Shown here: in pieces, positions 17,108 to 26,675 of the stretch | How positions within the stretch are numbered: the stretch's first letter is position 1 | Layout: each line of letters opens with the position of its first letter | NCBI GenBank assembly: GCA_965230335.1 | Contig: CBDDKS010000006.1 | Coordinates: forward strand, 62,001 to 126,000 | Direction: 5' to 3' | Source: CBDDKS01 sp965230335 | GTDB taxonomy: Bacteria; Pseudomonadota; Gammaproteobacteria; Enterobacterales; Kangiellaceae | Length of the DNA stretch: 64,000 nucleotides | Notes under the pieces: generated by a model | Seen by the model: only the letters and a program-made list of their open reading frames with translations | Databases searched by the model: none | Told to the model about the DNA's origin: nothing | Made by a program: the position numbers and the translations under genes

Positions 17108-18370
17108 ATGGCTCAATTAATCGATCGACGACCTAATGCTAAAAATAAAAGCGCCGTCAATAGACAACGATTTATTCGTCGATATAAAAAACAGATTAAA
17201 CGAGCCATATCAGAACAAATTGGTCAAAGAAGTATTACCGATATCGAAAAAGGCGAAAATGTTTCTATTCCCTCAAAAGATATCAAAGAACCCACTTTTC
17301 GACATGATCAGGGTGGAAAAAGAGAAACCATTCATCCTGGCAATAAAGAATTTGTTCAGGGTGATAAAATAAAACGCCCTCCTCAAGGTGGACAAGGTTC
17401 TGGTTCTGGCGCCAGTGACTCTGGAGAAGGTACCGACGATTTCATGTTTGAAATATCAAAAGATGAATATCTTGATATTCTTTTTGATGATTTGGAATTA
17501 CCCAACCTGAAAAAAAATCAACTTAAAAAAATGACACAAACCAAAACGGTCCGTTCTGGCTTTACTACGGTAGGTGTTCCCAGTAATATTAATATTGTAC
17601 GTTCATTACGCTCAGCACTCGCCAGGCGTACAGCAATCGGTTCACAACCCAGAGCAGAGCTCAAAGCATTACAAGCTGAATTGGAAATACTGGAAAAAGA
17701 AACGCCACCACAAACACAAAAAATCAAAGACATTAAAGAAAAAATAGAAGCACTTGAAAAACGTTTAAGTCATATTCCTTTTATCGACACATTTGATTTA
17801 AAGTTCAATAATTTTGTTCAACAACCCAAACCGACATCACAAGCGGTCATGTTTTGTTTAATGGACGTTTCCGGATCAATGGATCAAGCCACCAAAGATA
17901 TGGCCAAACGTTTTTTTATTTTACTTTATTTATTTTTAACTCGAAGCTACAAAGAAGTGGATGTTGTATTTATACGTCATCACACACAGGCAAAGGAAGT
18001 TGACGAGCAAGAGTTTTTCTATTCTCAGGAAACCGGTGGTACCATTGTTTCCAGTGCATTGAAATTAACGCAAGATATCATTCAGGATCGTTACTCTCCA
18101 GAAAACTGGAATATCTATGTTGCCCAGGCATCTGATGGAGATAACTGGAATGATGATTCACCATTGTGTCATAAAATTATGAGTGAAGCGTTACTACCGG
18201 TTATTCGCTATTTTGCCTATGTAGAAATTACTCAGCGCGATCATCAAAGTTTATGGGAACAATATTCACGTTTAATGGCAGAATTTGATAATTTTGCTAT
18301 GCAAAATATCAAAGCACAAAGTGATATTTATCCAGTATTCAGAGAATTTTTTAGGAAACAAGCCGCATGA
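17108..18370 (+). CDS. DUF444 (YeaH-type) von Willebrand-like protein
   Basis: 420 residues, middle gene of the prkA-DUF444-spoVR operon. The N-terminus is basic (RRYKKQIKRAISEQ) and followed by a Gly/Ser-rich linker (GGQGSGSGASDSGEG). The C-terminal half has a von Willebrand factor A-like fold with the metal-binding DVSGSMD motif (residues about 255-261), a Thr in the GGTIVSS loop and a later ASDGDNW Asp. The family works with PrkA in a way that is not biochemically defined; scaffold or substrate-adaptor roles are guesses. Its stop overlaps the spoVR start by four bases (ATGA), so translation is coupled. Confidence 0.93.
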   Translation: MAQLIDRRPNAKNKSAVNRQRFIRRYKKQIKRAISEQIGQRSITDIEKGENVSIPSKDIKEPTFRHDQGGKRETIHPGNKEFVQGDKIKRPPQGGQGSGSGASDSGEGTDDFMFEISKDEYLDILFDDLELPNLKKNQLKKMTQTKTVRSGFTTVGVPSNINIVRSLRSALARRTAIGSQPRAELKALQAELEILEKETPPQTQKIKDIKEKIEALEKRLSHIPFIDTFDLKFNNFVQQPKPTSQAVMFCLMDVSGSMDQATKDMAKRFFILLYLFLTRSYKEVDVVFIRHHTQAKEVDEQEFFYSQETGGTIVSSALKLTQDIIQDRYSPENWNIYVAQASDGDNWNDDSPLCHKIMSEALLPVIRYFAYVEITQRDHQSLWEQYSRLMAEFDNFAMQNIKAQSDIYPVFREFFRKQAA

Positions 18371-19932
18371 CAAAAAGAAAACCCATCTCTGAAACCTCCG
18401 AATGGTCTTTTGAACTCATAGAAAAATATCTACATGAAATTGAAGTGATTGCTGAAGAATATCAGTTAGACACCTATCCCAACCAAATTGAATTGATTAC
18501 TGCTGAGCAGATGCTGGATGCCTATGCCAGTGTTGGTATGCCTATTGGTTATAGTCATTGGTCATTTGGTAAAAAATTTATACAAAATGAACAACAATAT
18601 CGTCGAGGACGCATGGGACTGGCCTACGAAATTGTGATTAATTCTAATCCTTGTATCGCCTATCTTATGGAAGAAAATACTATGATGATGCAAGCCCTGG
18701 TTATCGCACATGCCAGCTTTGGCCATAATTCATTTTTTAAAGGCAATTATTTGTTTAAAACCTGGACTGATGCTGAAGCAATCATTGATTATCTGGTATT
18801 TGCAAAAAATTATGTACATGAATGTGAAGAACGCTATGGTATTGATGCTGTTGAAGAGTTAATCGACTCCTGTCATGCGCTAATGAATTATGGTGTTGAT
18901 CGTTATAAGCGCCCTTACCCTATTTCAATGCGTGAAGAACAACGCCGACAAAAAGAACGCGAACAATTCCTGCAATCACAAATCAATGAGCTGTGGCGAA
19001 AAACAGTGCCACAAAATGAAGAAGAAAAACAGCAAAAGGCATTTCGTTTTCCTAAAGATCCTCAGGAAAACATCCTATATTTTCTTGAAAAACATGCCCC
19101 ACTATTAGAACCTTGGCAAAGAGAAATTGTACGTATTGTTCGAAAAATTGGTCAATATTTTTATCCGCAAAGACAAACTCAGGTTATGAATGAGGGATGG
19201 GCGTGTTTTTGGCACTATACATTAATTAATAAACTCTATGATAAAGGATTAGTCACTGATGGTTTTATGTTGGAATTTCTACAAAGCCATACCAATGTCG
19301 TTTCACAACCTGATTTTGACAGCCCTTATTATTCAGGCATCAATCCCTATGCATTAGGGTTTAATATGATGATGGATATTAAACGCATTTGTGAAAATCC
19401 AACGCAAGAAGACAAACAATGGTTCCCGGATATTGCAGGTTCCAACTGGCAGGAAACTCTGGATTTTGCGATGCGTAATTTTAAAGACGAAAGCTTTATA
19501 GCACAGTTTTTATCACCTAAAGTGATGAGAGACTTTAAATTGTTTTCTATTTTAGACGATGATACCCATAAAAATCTTGAAGTCACTGCGATTCATAACG
19601 AAACCGGCTATAAAGCAATACGGCAAATGCTATCCAATCAATATAATCTCAGTATGAATGAGCCTAATATTCAAGTTTACAATGTCGATGTTCGTGGTGA
19701 CAGAACACTGACTTTAAGACACACGCCACATAATAATATGCCATTGAATAAGAACTCAAATGAAGTCCTAAGACATTTAAAACGATTATGGCAATTCAAT
19801 ATTAAATTAGAATCCAACAAACCCAATGGTGATGTTTATTTATTGGATGCTGTACCTAAAGAGTTATTAGAACAACAACAGGGAAAAAAAGATAAAGACG
19901 GTAATATAACCAGTTTTACTTACACTATTTAA
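18367..19932 (+). CDS. SpoVR-family protein (YcgB-type)
   Basis: 521 residues, full length for the family. Conserved blocks include the acidic/His stretch around AHASFGHNSFFKGNYLF, MNEGWACFWHYTLINKLYDKG and NPYALGFNMMMDIKRICENP. The name comes from a Bacillus spore-cortex gene, but in gammaproteobacteria it goes with prkA and DUF444 in the starvation response; the molecular function is unknown. It overlaps the DUF444 gene by 4 bases. Its end is only 30 bases from the convergent broken gene of the first accessory island, so the island abuts the operon. Confidence 0.92.
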   Translation: MTKRKPISETSEWSFELIEKYLHEIEVIAEEYQLDTYPNQIELITAEQMLDAYASVGMPIGYSHWSFGKKFIQNEQQYRRGRMGLAYEIVINSNPCIAYLMEENTMMMQALVIAHASFGHNSFFKGNYLFKTWTDAEAIIDYLVFAKNYVHECEERYGIDAVEELIDSCHALMNYGVDRYKRPYPISMREEQRRQKEREQFLQSQINELWRKTVPQNEEEKQQKAFRFPKDPQENILYFLEKHAPLLEPWQREIVRIVRKIGQYFYPQRQTQVMNEGWACFWHYTLINKLYDKGLVTDGFMLEFLQSHTNVVSQPDFDSPYYSGINPYALGFNMMMDIKRICENPTQEDKQWFPDIAGSNWQETLDFAMRNFKDESFIAQFLSPKVMRDFKLFSILDDDTHKNLEVTAIHNETGYKAIRQMLSNQYNLSMNEPNIQVYNVDVRGDRTLTLRHTPHNNMPLNKNSNEVLRHLKRLWQFNIKLESNKPNGDVYLLDAVPKELLEQQQGKKDKDGNITSFTYTI

Positions 19933-19962
19933 TTTAAAATTATCTTTTTATATAATTTCCTA

Positions 19963-22193
19963 CTATAAAATTTTATTTGCTGCTTTTGGATATTGCTTTT
20001 TTAGTCTGTTAATCAGCTGTTTATGAAACTCATCCATTGGATAATTGGCTTTTATAAGACTGTGCAGCACTGCCTTATTTTCTGGTGTGAATTGAATTAA
20101 AGCAATATCCAAAGCATTGATTTGATCCGCATTATATTTTAATGACTTTTTATTTTTCAATAAGTAATCAACCAAAGACACATCATTATTCATCACTGCA
20201 TAAGATAAAAGATGACCACCCTCATCATCTGTTCGATATAAATCAACACCTAAAGATTCCAGTTTTTTAAAATAAGCTGAATTTGGTAATGTTTCATTGG
20301 ATAAAGCAAATAATTTAAAGGCTTCTTGTAAATGAATATAAAAATCACTATCAAATCCTCTTTCTTCTTTAAACATTTCAAATATTTCCAGATCTTCTGT
20401 CATTAATAAAATAAACACATTCATTGTCATTCTATCCCGTTGTTCTTCAAAAGTTTGCATTCTGATACTATCCTTAATTATTGCTTTTATTTTATCAATA
20501 CCACTTTCTATAAAGTGAAAACCTTGCGAATGAATAATCTGTTTATATAGTTGTGACTGTTCATTATTTTCATCTAAATTTCTTACAAAGAAAAGTCGTT
20601 TATCTTTACTTATTAAATAAGCATCAATCGTTCTTAAATCATTTTTCTTGTTTTGATTTTTTTTAACCCATTCCTGAAGTTCTTTCTCAGCATTTTTTTG
20701 TCGTTCTTTATAAGCGTCCACTGATAATTGATACTTAATAGATTGATCATCACGTTCACTTTTTAACTGTGCTATTTTTTCTTTATTATCTACTTTCCAT
20801 TGCTTCACTTCATTATCATGTTCTTTTTTGCATTCCTTTTTTTTTCTTTCAATTTCTAAAAGGGATTGTTTTACTTTATCGTCAATACCCATCATTGTTT
20901 CAAATTTTTTTGTATTGATATTATTTTGAACAACATAATGCTCTAATGTCATTAAAGGTTTTATATTTTCCTGAACACTTTCTAATTTATCCCTTAACCC
21001 AGGACGATGATTTAAATTTTTTTCTAGAATAGATTTGTCCGTTGGATAAACACCTTTTGAAGCCATAAAGTCTAATACTTCTACCATACTTTTTTCATTT
21101 ATTTGAGTTCCTATGTTTAGTGATTGACGCAGCATAATATCTAAAAAATTTTCTTTTTTTAATGTATCAGTACTATTTGAATTTAAAGCTTCACCATTAA
21201 TCATTATTTCAGTAAAAAATTGTTCATGAAATATAGGTTTATTAAATTGTAAACCTCTATCAGATAAGAACCTCAAAAATTCTAAACGTTTTGATGAGTT
21301 AATAACATTTCTTAATAAGGTATTATATCTGGATAGTAGATGAGCTTGTGATAAATCCACACCTTGATATAAAGTGCTTACTAGTTTGTACAAGGTTTCA
21401 TCATCCATTCTTTGTTGGTTTCTAGCAATGATAGTTATTAAATCTTCATGGTTTGATTTAACTCCAAGTTCTAATAATTTTGAGTATGTTTTATTTGGAT
21501 TATTCAATGTATATAAATCTAAACGTTCATATAAGCTATTTCCTCCTTGTGTTATACTATTAGCAGGCAACCCACCTGATTCAATAAGACTGATTATCTT
21601 ATTTTCAGATATACCATTAGAATATTTTTCTTTTAAAAGCAATTGATTATGTTCTTCTCTACTTAATCGATAAGCATTTTTATTTAAATATTCATTTATA
21701 ATAAAGTCTGTTTGCGTAGATAAACCAGGTAATTGACTGAGAGTATATATTGCACCTTCTAAATTTGATGGTGATAAATGCAACTCTTTAATATTTTTTT
21801 CAATTTTTTTTCTGATAAAGCTTAAAGCATCAGAGTTAGCAATAATACAACTATCTATATTGCTTGGCATTGTTGCATAAAAAGATTTCATTTTCTTAAT
21901 CCATTGCTGTTTATTTTCCTTTTCTTCTTTAGAGTTTTTTATTTGCTTTTCAAATAAATGACTTACTAATTTTTGTGGTAACGGTTGAATATTTTAAAAA
22001 TATATGCATCTTGTTTTGATACATATATATCACCTTCAACGAATAATTCTTGCTTCTCTGAATTCAAAAATGATACTACAGTTTCTTTCTGAAAACTATT
22101 TTCTAAAAACCAATACCTATAAAACAGAAAAATTATCAGTATAGCTATTAATATTAAAAACCTTCTACGGGCTTTATCTGAATATTTTAACAC
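19963..22193 (-). pseudogene. Membrane-anchored ankyrin-like protein, broken by one frameshift
   Basis: Two frames together make one gene. The first (22193 to 21966; GTG start with AAGG upstream) encodes a single membrane helix (FLILIAILIIFLFYRYWFL) and a short periplasmic stretch. The second (the ATG frame from 21891, open upstream to about 22005) gives the remaining ~650 residues. Adding one base in the A/T run at about 21994-22005 joins them and gives 743 residues. The intact paralogue at 40549 has 742 and aligns across the join (FKNIQPLPQKLVSHLF against GNKQLTPFPNHIITLF). The middle has a charged coiled coil (KKECKKEHDNEVKQWKVDN). It also has the shared WVKKNQ...RTIDAYL motif and ankyrin-like C-terminal repeats. 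The family is not recognised. The shift may be a real mutation, a programmed event or a homopolymer sequencing error. Confidence 0.75.
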
Positions 22194-22258
22194 AGGACAC
22201 CTTAACACTTTATATAAAACTACATATATTACAGTTTAACTCAAATAATTTTAAAAAA

Positions 22259-22280
22259 ATATCCTCAAAATTGAGGATAT
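22259..22280. promoter_or_regulatory. 22-bp perfect inverted repeat between divergent genes
   Basis: ATATCCTCAA-AA-TTGAGGATAT, a perfect 10-bp inverted repeat, lies between the divergent starts of the broken ankyrin-like gene (22193) and the secreted protein gene (22360). No T-run follows, so an operator for a dimeric regulator is more likely than a terminator. A partial half-site (ATTGAGG) recurs just before the 22360 start, overlapping its ribosome site. Confidence 0.5.
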
Positions 22281-22359
22281 ACGACAAATAATTTATCTGA
22301 TACTATTTTGAGGCTTGCTTTAACAAGCAATCTTTTTAATTAAATTGAGGTAAAAAACC

Positions 22360-22974
22360 ATGAAAAAAAACCATTCATTTTTTATGTTATGCTTTGTTTT
22401 ATTGAGTATATTTAATAGTAAATTAATATCTGCACAATATTCAAATATTCCTATTGTAAATTCATACCTGAAAGCATATATGGAATCTAATGATGAAACT
22501 ATGAATCAAGGTCGTTTGGAGGTATATATAAAAAATAACAATCTATGGGAAATCACTTCTGCTGAAGCTAGGGTAGTTAATTATAAACAGAATAATCGCA
22601 CAAATTATGATTTAGAATATTTAAACTTAGATATGAAATTAATGGGGTGGGGATATAGGCTCATTGGGAATAGTATGAGACTACTAACCTATGAACCAGG
22701 TGGAAGTGGAATAGGAACTGTATTTTCAGACGGCATACCACACCCTTTTGGAACTCCTAACAAAGCTTTCCACATTTCAATAGACAGGAACAGACCTCAC
22801 ATAACCCCTACTTTTCACACAGAAACAAGTATTCATATAGAAGACTACTTACTCTTAAATACCCCTAATCTCTTATTTGTTGATAAGGATGCTCACGCTA
22901 CGATACATTTTGGTATACAACATTGGTCGAGAACTATACACTTATATGCTCGCCAGCTTTGGATTTGGATTTAA
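22360..22974 (+). CDS. Secreted protein of unknown function
   Basis: 204 residues with a clear signal peptide (SFFMLCFVLLSIFNSKLISA, likely cleaved near SAQY) and a good GAGG ribosome site. The mature part is rich in aromatic, Asn and His residues, with no Cys, and is predicted to be mostly beta strand (for example MGWGYRLIGNSMRLLTYEPG and HATIHFGIQHWSRTIHLY). I do not recognise the family. It is divergent from the membrane-anchored ankyrin-like gene, shares the 22-bp palindrome region with it, and is closed by a strong hairpin at 22984. Genomic setting suggests an accessory or interaction role, but that is inference only. Confidence 0.65.
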   Translation: MKKNHSFFMLCFVLLSIFNSKLISAQYSNIPIVNSYLKAYMESNDETMNQGRLEVYIKNNNLWEITSAEARVVNYKQNNRTNYDLEYLNLDMKLMGWGYRLIGNSMRLLTYEPGGSGIGTVFSDGIPHPFGTPNKAFHISIDRNRPHITPTFHTETSIHIEDYLLLNTPNLLFVDKDAHATIHFGIQHWSRTIHLYARQLWIWI

Positions 22975-22983
22975 CATATCGCT

Positions 22984-23022
22984 AATAATCGCATATTCAT
23001 ATAAAACGTATATGCGATTATT
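22984..23022 (+). terminator. Hairpin terminator after the secreted protein gene
   Basis: A perfect 13-bp stem: AATAATCGCATAT (22984-22996) with ATATGCGATTATT (23010-23022), 13-base loop, then ATTCTTTCC. It lies 10 bases after the stop codon of the 22360 gene. Confidence 0.7.
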
Positions 23023-23047
23023 ATTCTTTCCAATTAAATACAGGATC

Positions 23048-23177
23048 TTCTTTATCTTAGTTTCTGTTTCTTCTTATGTTCTGGGTTTTGAGCGCATATC
23101 CACATCGGTTTTTCTATCAGACAAACCAAAGCGATTGATTTCGTCGTTAATGACTCTGCTGAGATTTTGTATATCTC
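23048..23177 (-). pseudogene. Duplicated 3' end of the chemotaxis receptor gene
   Basis: About 130 bases match the last part of the adjacent receptor gene (23204-23333), with about 22 differences counted by eye (about 83% identity). On the minus strand it reads VINDEINRFGLSDRKTD, then MRSKPRT and a TAA where the real gene has CAA (Gln). Most differences are silent third-position changes (AAC/AAT, GAC/GAT, ATC/ATT, CGC/CGA, TTG/TTA). The fragment therefore diverged while under protein-level selection, probably as part of a complete homologue elsewhere, before arriving here. It marks the right edge of the accessory island. Confidence 0.8.
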
Positions 23178-23187
23178 CTTCACCTAA

Positions 23188-24420
23188 CTAAAACAACACT
23201 ATTTTCTTTATCTTCGTTTCTGTTTCTTCTTGTGTTCTGGGTTTTGAACGCATATCTGTATCGGTTTTTCTGTCGGATAAACCAAATCGATTAATTTTAT
23301 CATTAATCACTTTACTTAAGTTCAGTATATCATCTGCAGTTAATGAAGACACACGTGAGCTTTCTAAAGTCAGACGATTAAATTCTTCCAGATTTTCCAG
23401 TGAAGCCGTCAGCTGTTGTGTCGCTATGTTTTCTGAATCCGCTGATTCACGAATATGTTCTGCTGTACTTGAAATTCTATGCAGTGCTTCAGAAATATCA
23501 ACCAGTCGTTGATTGGATTGAAAAGTATACTGCACGGCTTCTTCACAATACTGTGCTGCCGAATGCATACTCTTATAAGTCGTTTGTGTTAAGCCTTGAA
23601 TGCGTTCAATATTATTTTGTACTTCCAAAGTAGATTCATGAGTACGTATGGCTAACTTTCTCACTTCATCGGCTACAACCGCAAACCCACGACCAGACTC
23701 TCCTGCTCGTGCCGCTTCAATGGCAGCATTTAAGGCCAATAAGTTCGTTTGTTCTGCAATTTCATTAATTACCTGAATAATGCCATCGATTTTTTCACTT
23801 TCTTGTTTTAGCTCACTGATTTCCATTTCAGCTTCTTTGACATTTTCTACCATACAACTAATCACCTTAACCGCTTTTTCGATAATATCCTGAGAACCGG
23901 TTATGAGTTCTTTTTCCTGGTCAATACATTGAAATGCCTCAACAACATCGGCCTGTACAATGCTATTGTACTCTTGAATTTTACGAACATCATTATAGAC
24001 ATCTTCATTGCGTAAGCGATTAATAATCGCACCCTGTTCTATGGCTGCCTGACTGTCACGTACCCCTTCTGAAATAGGAATAAGTCGAGAGGCTGAACGT
24101 AAAATGGATTGCAGTAATTCATCTGTTTCTTCAAGCTGACGGTTTTTACGTTGAATAATATCTGCAAAATGACGGCTAAACTGTGTATGGGACAAACGGC
24201 GCGAAAAATCAGCACAATAATCCCCTCGCTCTAAAAAGCTTTGCAGTAATCGAGATAAAGGCAACACCAATGCCCACGCAGCCACCGCAAACACAGTAAA
24301 AATAACCAGCATATTTTTTATGGCAAAAAATCCCCAATGATCTAAGTTTAACCAATGCCATACCGCCTCAATCAATGCGAGGAGAACAAATGCTACAATA
24401 AAAAACAGACTATAGCGCAT
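23188..24420 (-). CDS. Methyl-accepting chemotaxis protein without a sensor domain
   Basis: 410 residues. Two N-terminal membrane helices (SLFFIVAFVLLALIEAVWHW and IKNMLVIFTVFAVAAWALVL) are separated by only a few residues, so there is no periplasmic ligand domain. The cytoplasmic part is a long helical signalling domain with the conserved hairpin EIAEQTNLLALNAAIEAARA followed by GRGFAVVADEVRKLA, which contacts CheA and CheW. It may sense membrane state or an internal signal, or act with another receptor. No che genes are in the window. It is preceded by a 235-base gap with no gene, and followed by a diverged copy of its own 3' end. Confidence 0.9.
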   Translation of the reverse strand: MRYSLFFIVAFVLLALIEAVWHWLNLDHWGFFAIKNMLVIFTVFAVAAWALVLPLSRLLQSFLERGDYCADFSRRLSHTQFSRHFADIIQRKNRQLEETDELLQSILRSASRLIPISEGVRDSQAAIEQGAIINRLRNEDVYNDVRKIQEYNSIVQADVVEAFQCIDQEKELITGSQDIIEKAVKVISCMVENVKEAEMEISELKQESEKIDGIIQVINEIAEQTNLLALNAAIEAARAGESGRGFAVVADEVRKLAIRTHESTLEVQNNIERIQGLTQTTYKSMHSAAQYCEEAVQYTFQSNQRLVDISEALHRISSTAEHIRESADSENIATQQLTASLENLEEFNRLTLESSRVSSLTADDILNLSKVINDKINRFGLSDRKTDTDMRSKPRTQEETETKIKKIVLF

Positions 24421-24655
24421 ACTATAGCTCCTTGATAAGACACCTGATTTAATTCATTTTTATATCAATTTTTACAATACTTCTGCTTTGAAGACACGAT
24501 TTATCGCTCACCACAAATAACAGAATACACAAGAGCAATTTGCCCCATGTATTAAGCGTAGACTAAAAGCGAAGAAAGCTCATTATCAGTGGCTTGAAGT
24601 CCTTAATAAAGTATTCATTCCATTTCTTTAAGAGATATCAATAAGATAGAGAAGG

Positions 24656-24925
24656 TTATTTGGGTGGTTCAACAAACTCTTTTTGAGTTAATTGCTCATA
24701 TTTCTCTATCAAGGCTTCTTTGGATTCAACATGGTTAGGATCAACGGGAATACAATCAACAGGACACACCTGCTGACATTGTGGTTCGTCAAAATGACCG
24801 ACACATTCCGTACATTTATCAGGATCTATCTCATAGATCTCTTCACCCTGATAAATGGCTTCATTAGGACATTCTGGCTCACACACATCGCAATTAATGC
24901 ATTCATCTGTAATGATTAAAGCCAT
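24656..24925 (-). CDS. Ferredoxin, 2[4Fe-4S] YfhL type
   Basis: 89 residues from the ATG at 24925 (ALIITDECINCDVCEPECP...). Two cluster motifs are visible: CINCDVCEPECP and CTECVGHFDEPQCQQVCPVDC. The second has an eight-residue insertion between its second and third Cys, a known feature of the Allochromatium-type/YfhL ferredoxins with very low potential. It is a small cytosolic electron carrier. It lies 36 bases after coaD on the same strand, an arrangement common in gammaproteobacteria, so is likely co-transcribed. Confidence 0.93.
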   Translation of the reverse strand: MALIITDECINCDVCEPECPNEAIYQGEEIYEIDPDKCTECVGHFDEPQCQQVCPVDCIPVDPNHVESKEALIEKYEQLTQKEFVEPPK

Positions 24926-24961
24926 GATCACCTTGTGTTTTCATTTAACGCCTGTTGTCAT

Positions 24962-25450
24962 TTATTTTGAAGAGAGTTTTTCTTCAACTTTTTTGACCAC
25001 ATAGTCCGGCACAAATTCATGAATCGGCCCTTTTAGTTTAGCCACTTCTCGCACCAACGTTGAAGAAATAAAGGTATTTAACTCACCAGGCATAAGGAAA
25101 ATACTTTCCAGCTTCGGTGCCAAACGGCGATTCATATTCGCCAACTGAAACTCATAATCAAAGTCAGAAACGGCTCTTAATCCTCTTAATAAAGCATGCG
25201 CTCCTTTTTCTTTGGCAAAATCCACCAATAAGTTAGAAAAACCACATACTTCAATATGATCGCCTAAATGGGCGCAACAGACAGATGCCATTTCCACACG
25301 CTCTTCCAATGAAAATAATGGGCTTTTGCCTGTGTTTTCTGCAACGGCAATAATAACCCGACCAAACAAGCTAGAAGCTCTTGCAACCAAATCTGAGTGG
25401 CCATTGGTAAAGGGATCAAAAGTACCCGGATAAATCACTGTTTTCATCAT
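24962..25450 (-). CDS. coaD: Phosphopantetheine adenylyltransferase
   Basis: 162 residues; EC 2.7.7.3, the penultimate step of coenzyme A synthesis: 4'-phosphopantetheine plus ATP to dephospho-CoA. The nucleotidyltransferase signature YPGTFDPFTNGHSDLVARA carries the TNGH form of the T/HxGH site. The second motif ISSTLVREVAKLKG and the substrate-binding LLRGLRAVSDFDYEFQLANM are complete. It starts 9 bases after the hemE stop, so is likely part of a hemE-coaD-ferredoxin unit. Confidence 0.96.
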   Translation of the reverse strand: MMKTVIYPGTFDPFTNGHSDLVARASSLFGRVIIAVAENTGKSPLFSLEERVEMASVCCAHLGDHIEVCGFSNLLVDFAKEKGAHALLRGLRAVSDFDYEFQLANMNRRLAPKLESIFLMPGELNTFISSTLVREVAKLKGPIHEFVPDYVVKKVEEKLSSK

Positions 25451-25459
25451 CAGCGCTCT

Positions 25460-26542
25460 CTAAACCGATTCATTCGATGGTTTATGGTAAGTTTCACTGA
25501 AGCTATGTACAGAATCAATAAAAACTTTGACTTTTTCTGGCTCAACGGTTTGATGAATACCATGTCCCAGATTAAACACATGACCTTCACCATGACCATA
25601 AGCTTCAAGAATATCAGTGACTTCCTGTTGAATACGTTCTTCACTGGCATAGAGTATTGAAGGATCCATATTCCCTTGTAACGCAGTCTGACCATTCACA
25701 GCAGAACGTGCCTGATCTAACGGCATTGTCCAATCAACACCCAAACAATCACAACCTGTCTCAGCCATCTTGGGTAACCAGGCTCCGCCATTTTTAGTGA
25801 ACAAAGTGACAGGTACTTTTTGCCCTTCATGTTCACGAATGAGGTGTGCAACAATATATGACATATAGGCCAATGAAAACTCCTGATATTCCCTTGGTGT
25901 TAAAACCCCACCCCAGGTGTCAAAAATCATGACGGCTTGTGCCCCTGATGTAATTTGTGCGTTCAAGTAGGCCACGACTGAATCAGCCAATATTTGCAAT
26001 AGTTGATGCATGGCTTTGGGTTCCTGGTACATCAAAGCTTTTACCAGACTGAACTGTTTTGTCGAACCACCTTCAACCATGTAGGTTGCCAATGTCCAGG
26101 GACTACCCGAGAAACCAATCAAAGGTACCTGTCCTTGTAATGCCCGTCGTATTGTTGAAACGGCCTCCAGCACATAATTTAATTGTTCACTGGGGTCAGG
26201 CACAAAAAGAGATTGGATATCAGACACAGTTCGCACCGGCTTATGAAATGCAGGTCCCTCTCCTTTCACAAAGTGCAAACCCAAACCCATGGCATCTGGA
26301 ATCGTTAATATATCTGAAAAAAGAATGGCAGCATCCAGATCAAAACGTCTTAAAGGTTGTAATGTGACTTCGCAGGCTAACTCAGGGTTGGTTGCTAATG
26401 ACATGAAATCACCGGCCTCAGCTCTCAAGGCTTTATATTCGGGCAAGTAACGTCCCGCCTGACGCATCATCCATACCGGTGTTTTATCGACGGGCTGACT
26501 TAGAGCTGCTCGAATATAACGATCATTTTTTAATGGCATCAT
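25460..26542 (-). CDS. hemE: Uroporphyrinogen decarboxylase
   Basis: EC 4.1.1.37: uroporphyrinogen III to coproporphyrinogen III in haem synthesis. The ATG at 26542 (MMPLKNDRYIRAALSQPVD) is preferred because relatives start with LKNDR; a TTG further upstream is in frame. Signatures: PVWMMRQAGRYLPEYKALR at the N-terminus and GFSGSPWTLATYMVEGGS in the middle. The catalytic Asp lies in the ILFSDILTIPDAMG block. Length about 360 is normal. The promoter region upstream contains the family B repeat at 26612. Confidence 0.96.
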   Translation of the reverse strand: MMPLKNDRYIRAALSQPVDKTPVWMMRQAGRYLPEYKALRAEAGDFMSLATNPELACEVTLQPLRRFDLDAAILFSDILTIPDAMGLGLHFVKGEGPAFHKPVRTVSDIQSLFVPDPSEQLNYVLEAVSTIRRALQGQVPLIGFSGSPWTLATYMVEGGSTKQFSLVKALMYQEPKAMHQLLQILADSVVAYLNAQITSGAQAVMIFDTWGGVLTPREYQEFSLAYMSYIVAHLIREHEGQKVPVTLFTKNGGAWLPKMAETGCDCLGVDWTMPLDQARSAVNGQTALQGNMDPSILYASEERIQQEVTDILEAYGHGEGHVFNLGHGIHQTVEPEKVKVFIDSVHSFSETYHKPSNESV

Positions 26543-26611
26543 ATAACGATGTTTCTCCAAAATTAAAAATTATAATTAAAAGCGGAATATACCTGATTTT
26601 TCCTAAAGACC

Positions 26612-26675
26612 CTAGAGACTATTTATCTTTTATAGTTTATACCTGTTAATTTTGTAAAAGATAAACAGTCCCTAG
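26612..26675. repeat. Inverted-repeat element, family B, short copy
   Basis: About 64 bp: CTAGAGACTATTTATCTTTT at the left is mirrored by AAAAGATAAACAGTCCCTAG at 26656-26675 with 2 mismatches in 20. As RNA it folds into one long hairpin. The right-hand CTAG contains the complement of the TAG stop codon (26672-26674) of the damX-like gene, so that gene ends inside the element. Confidence 0.72.
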
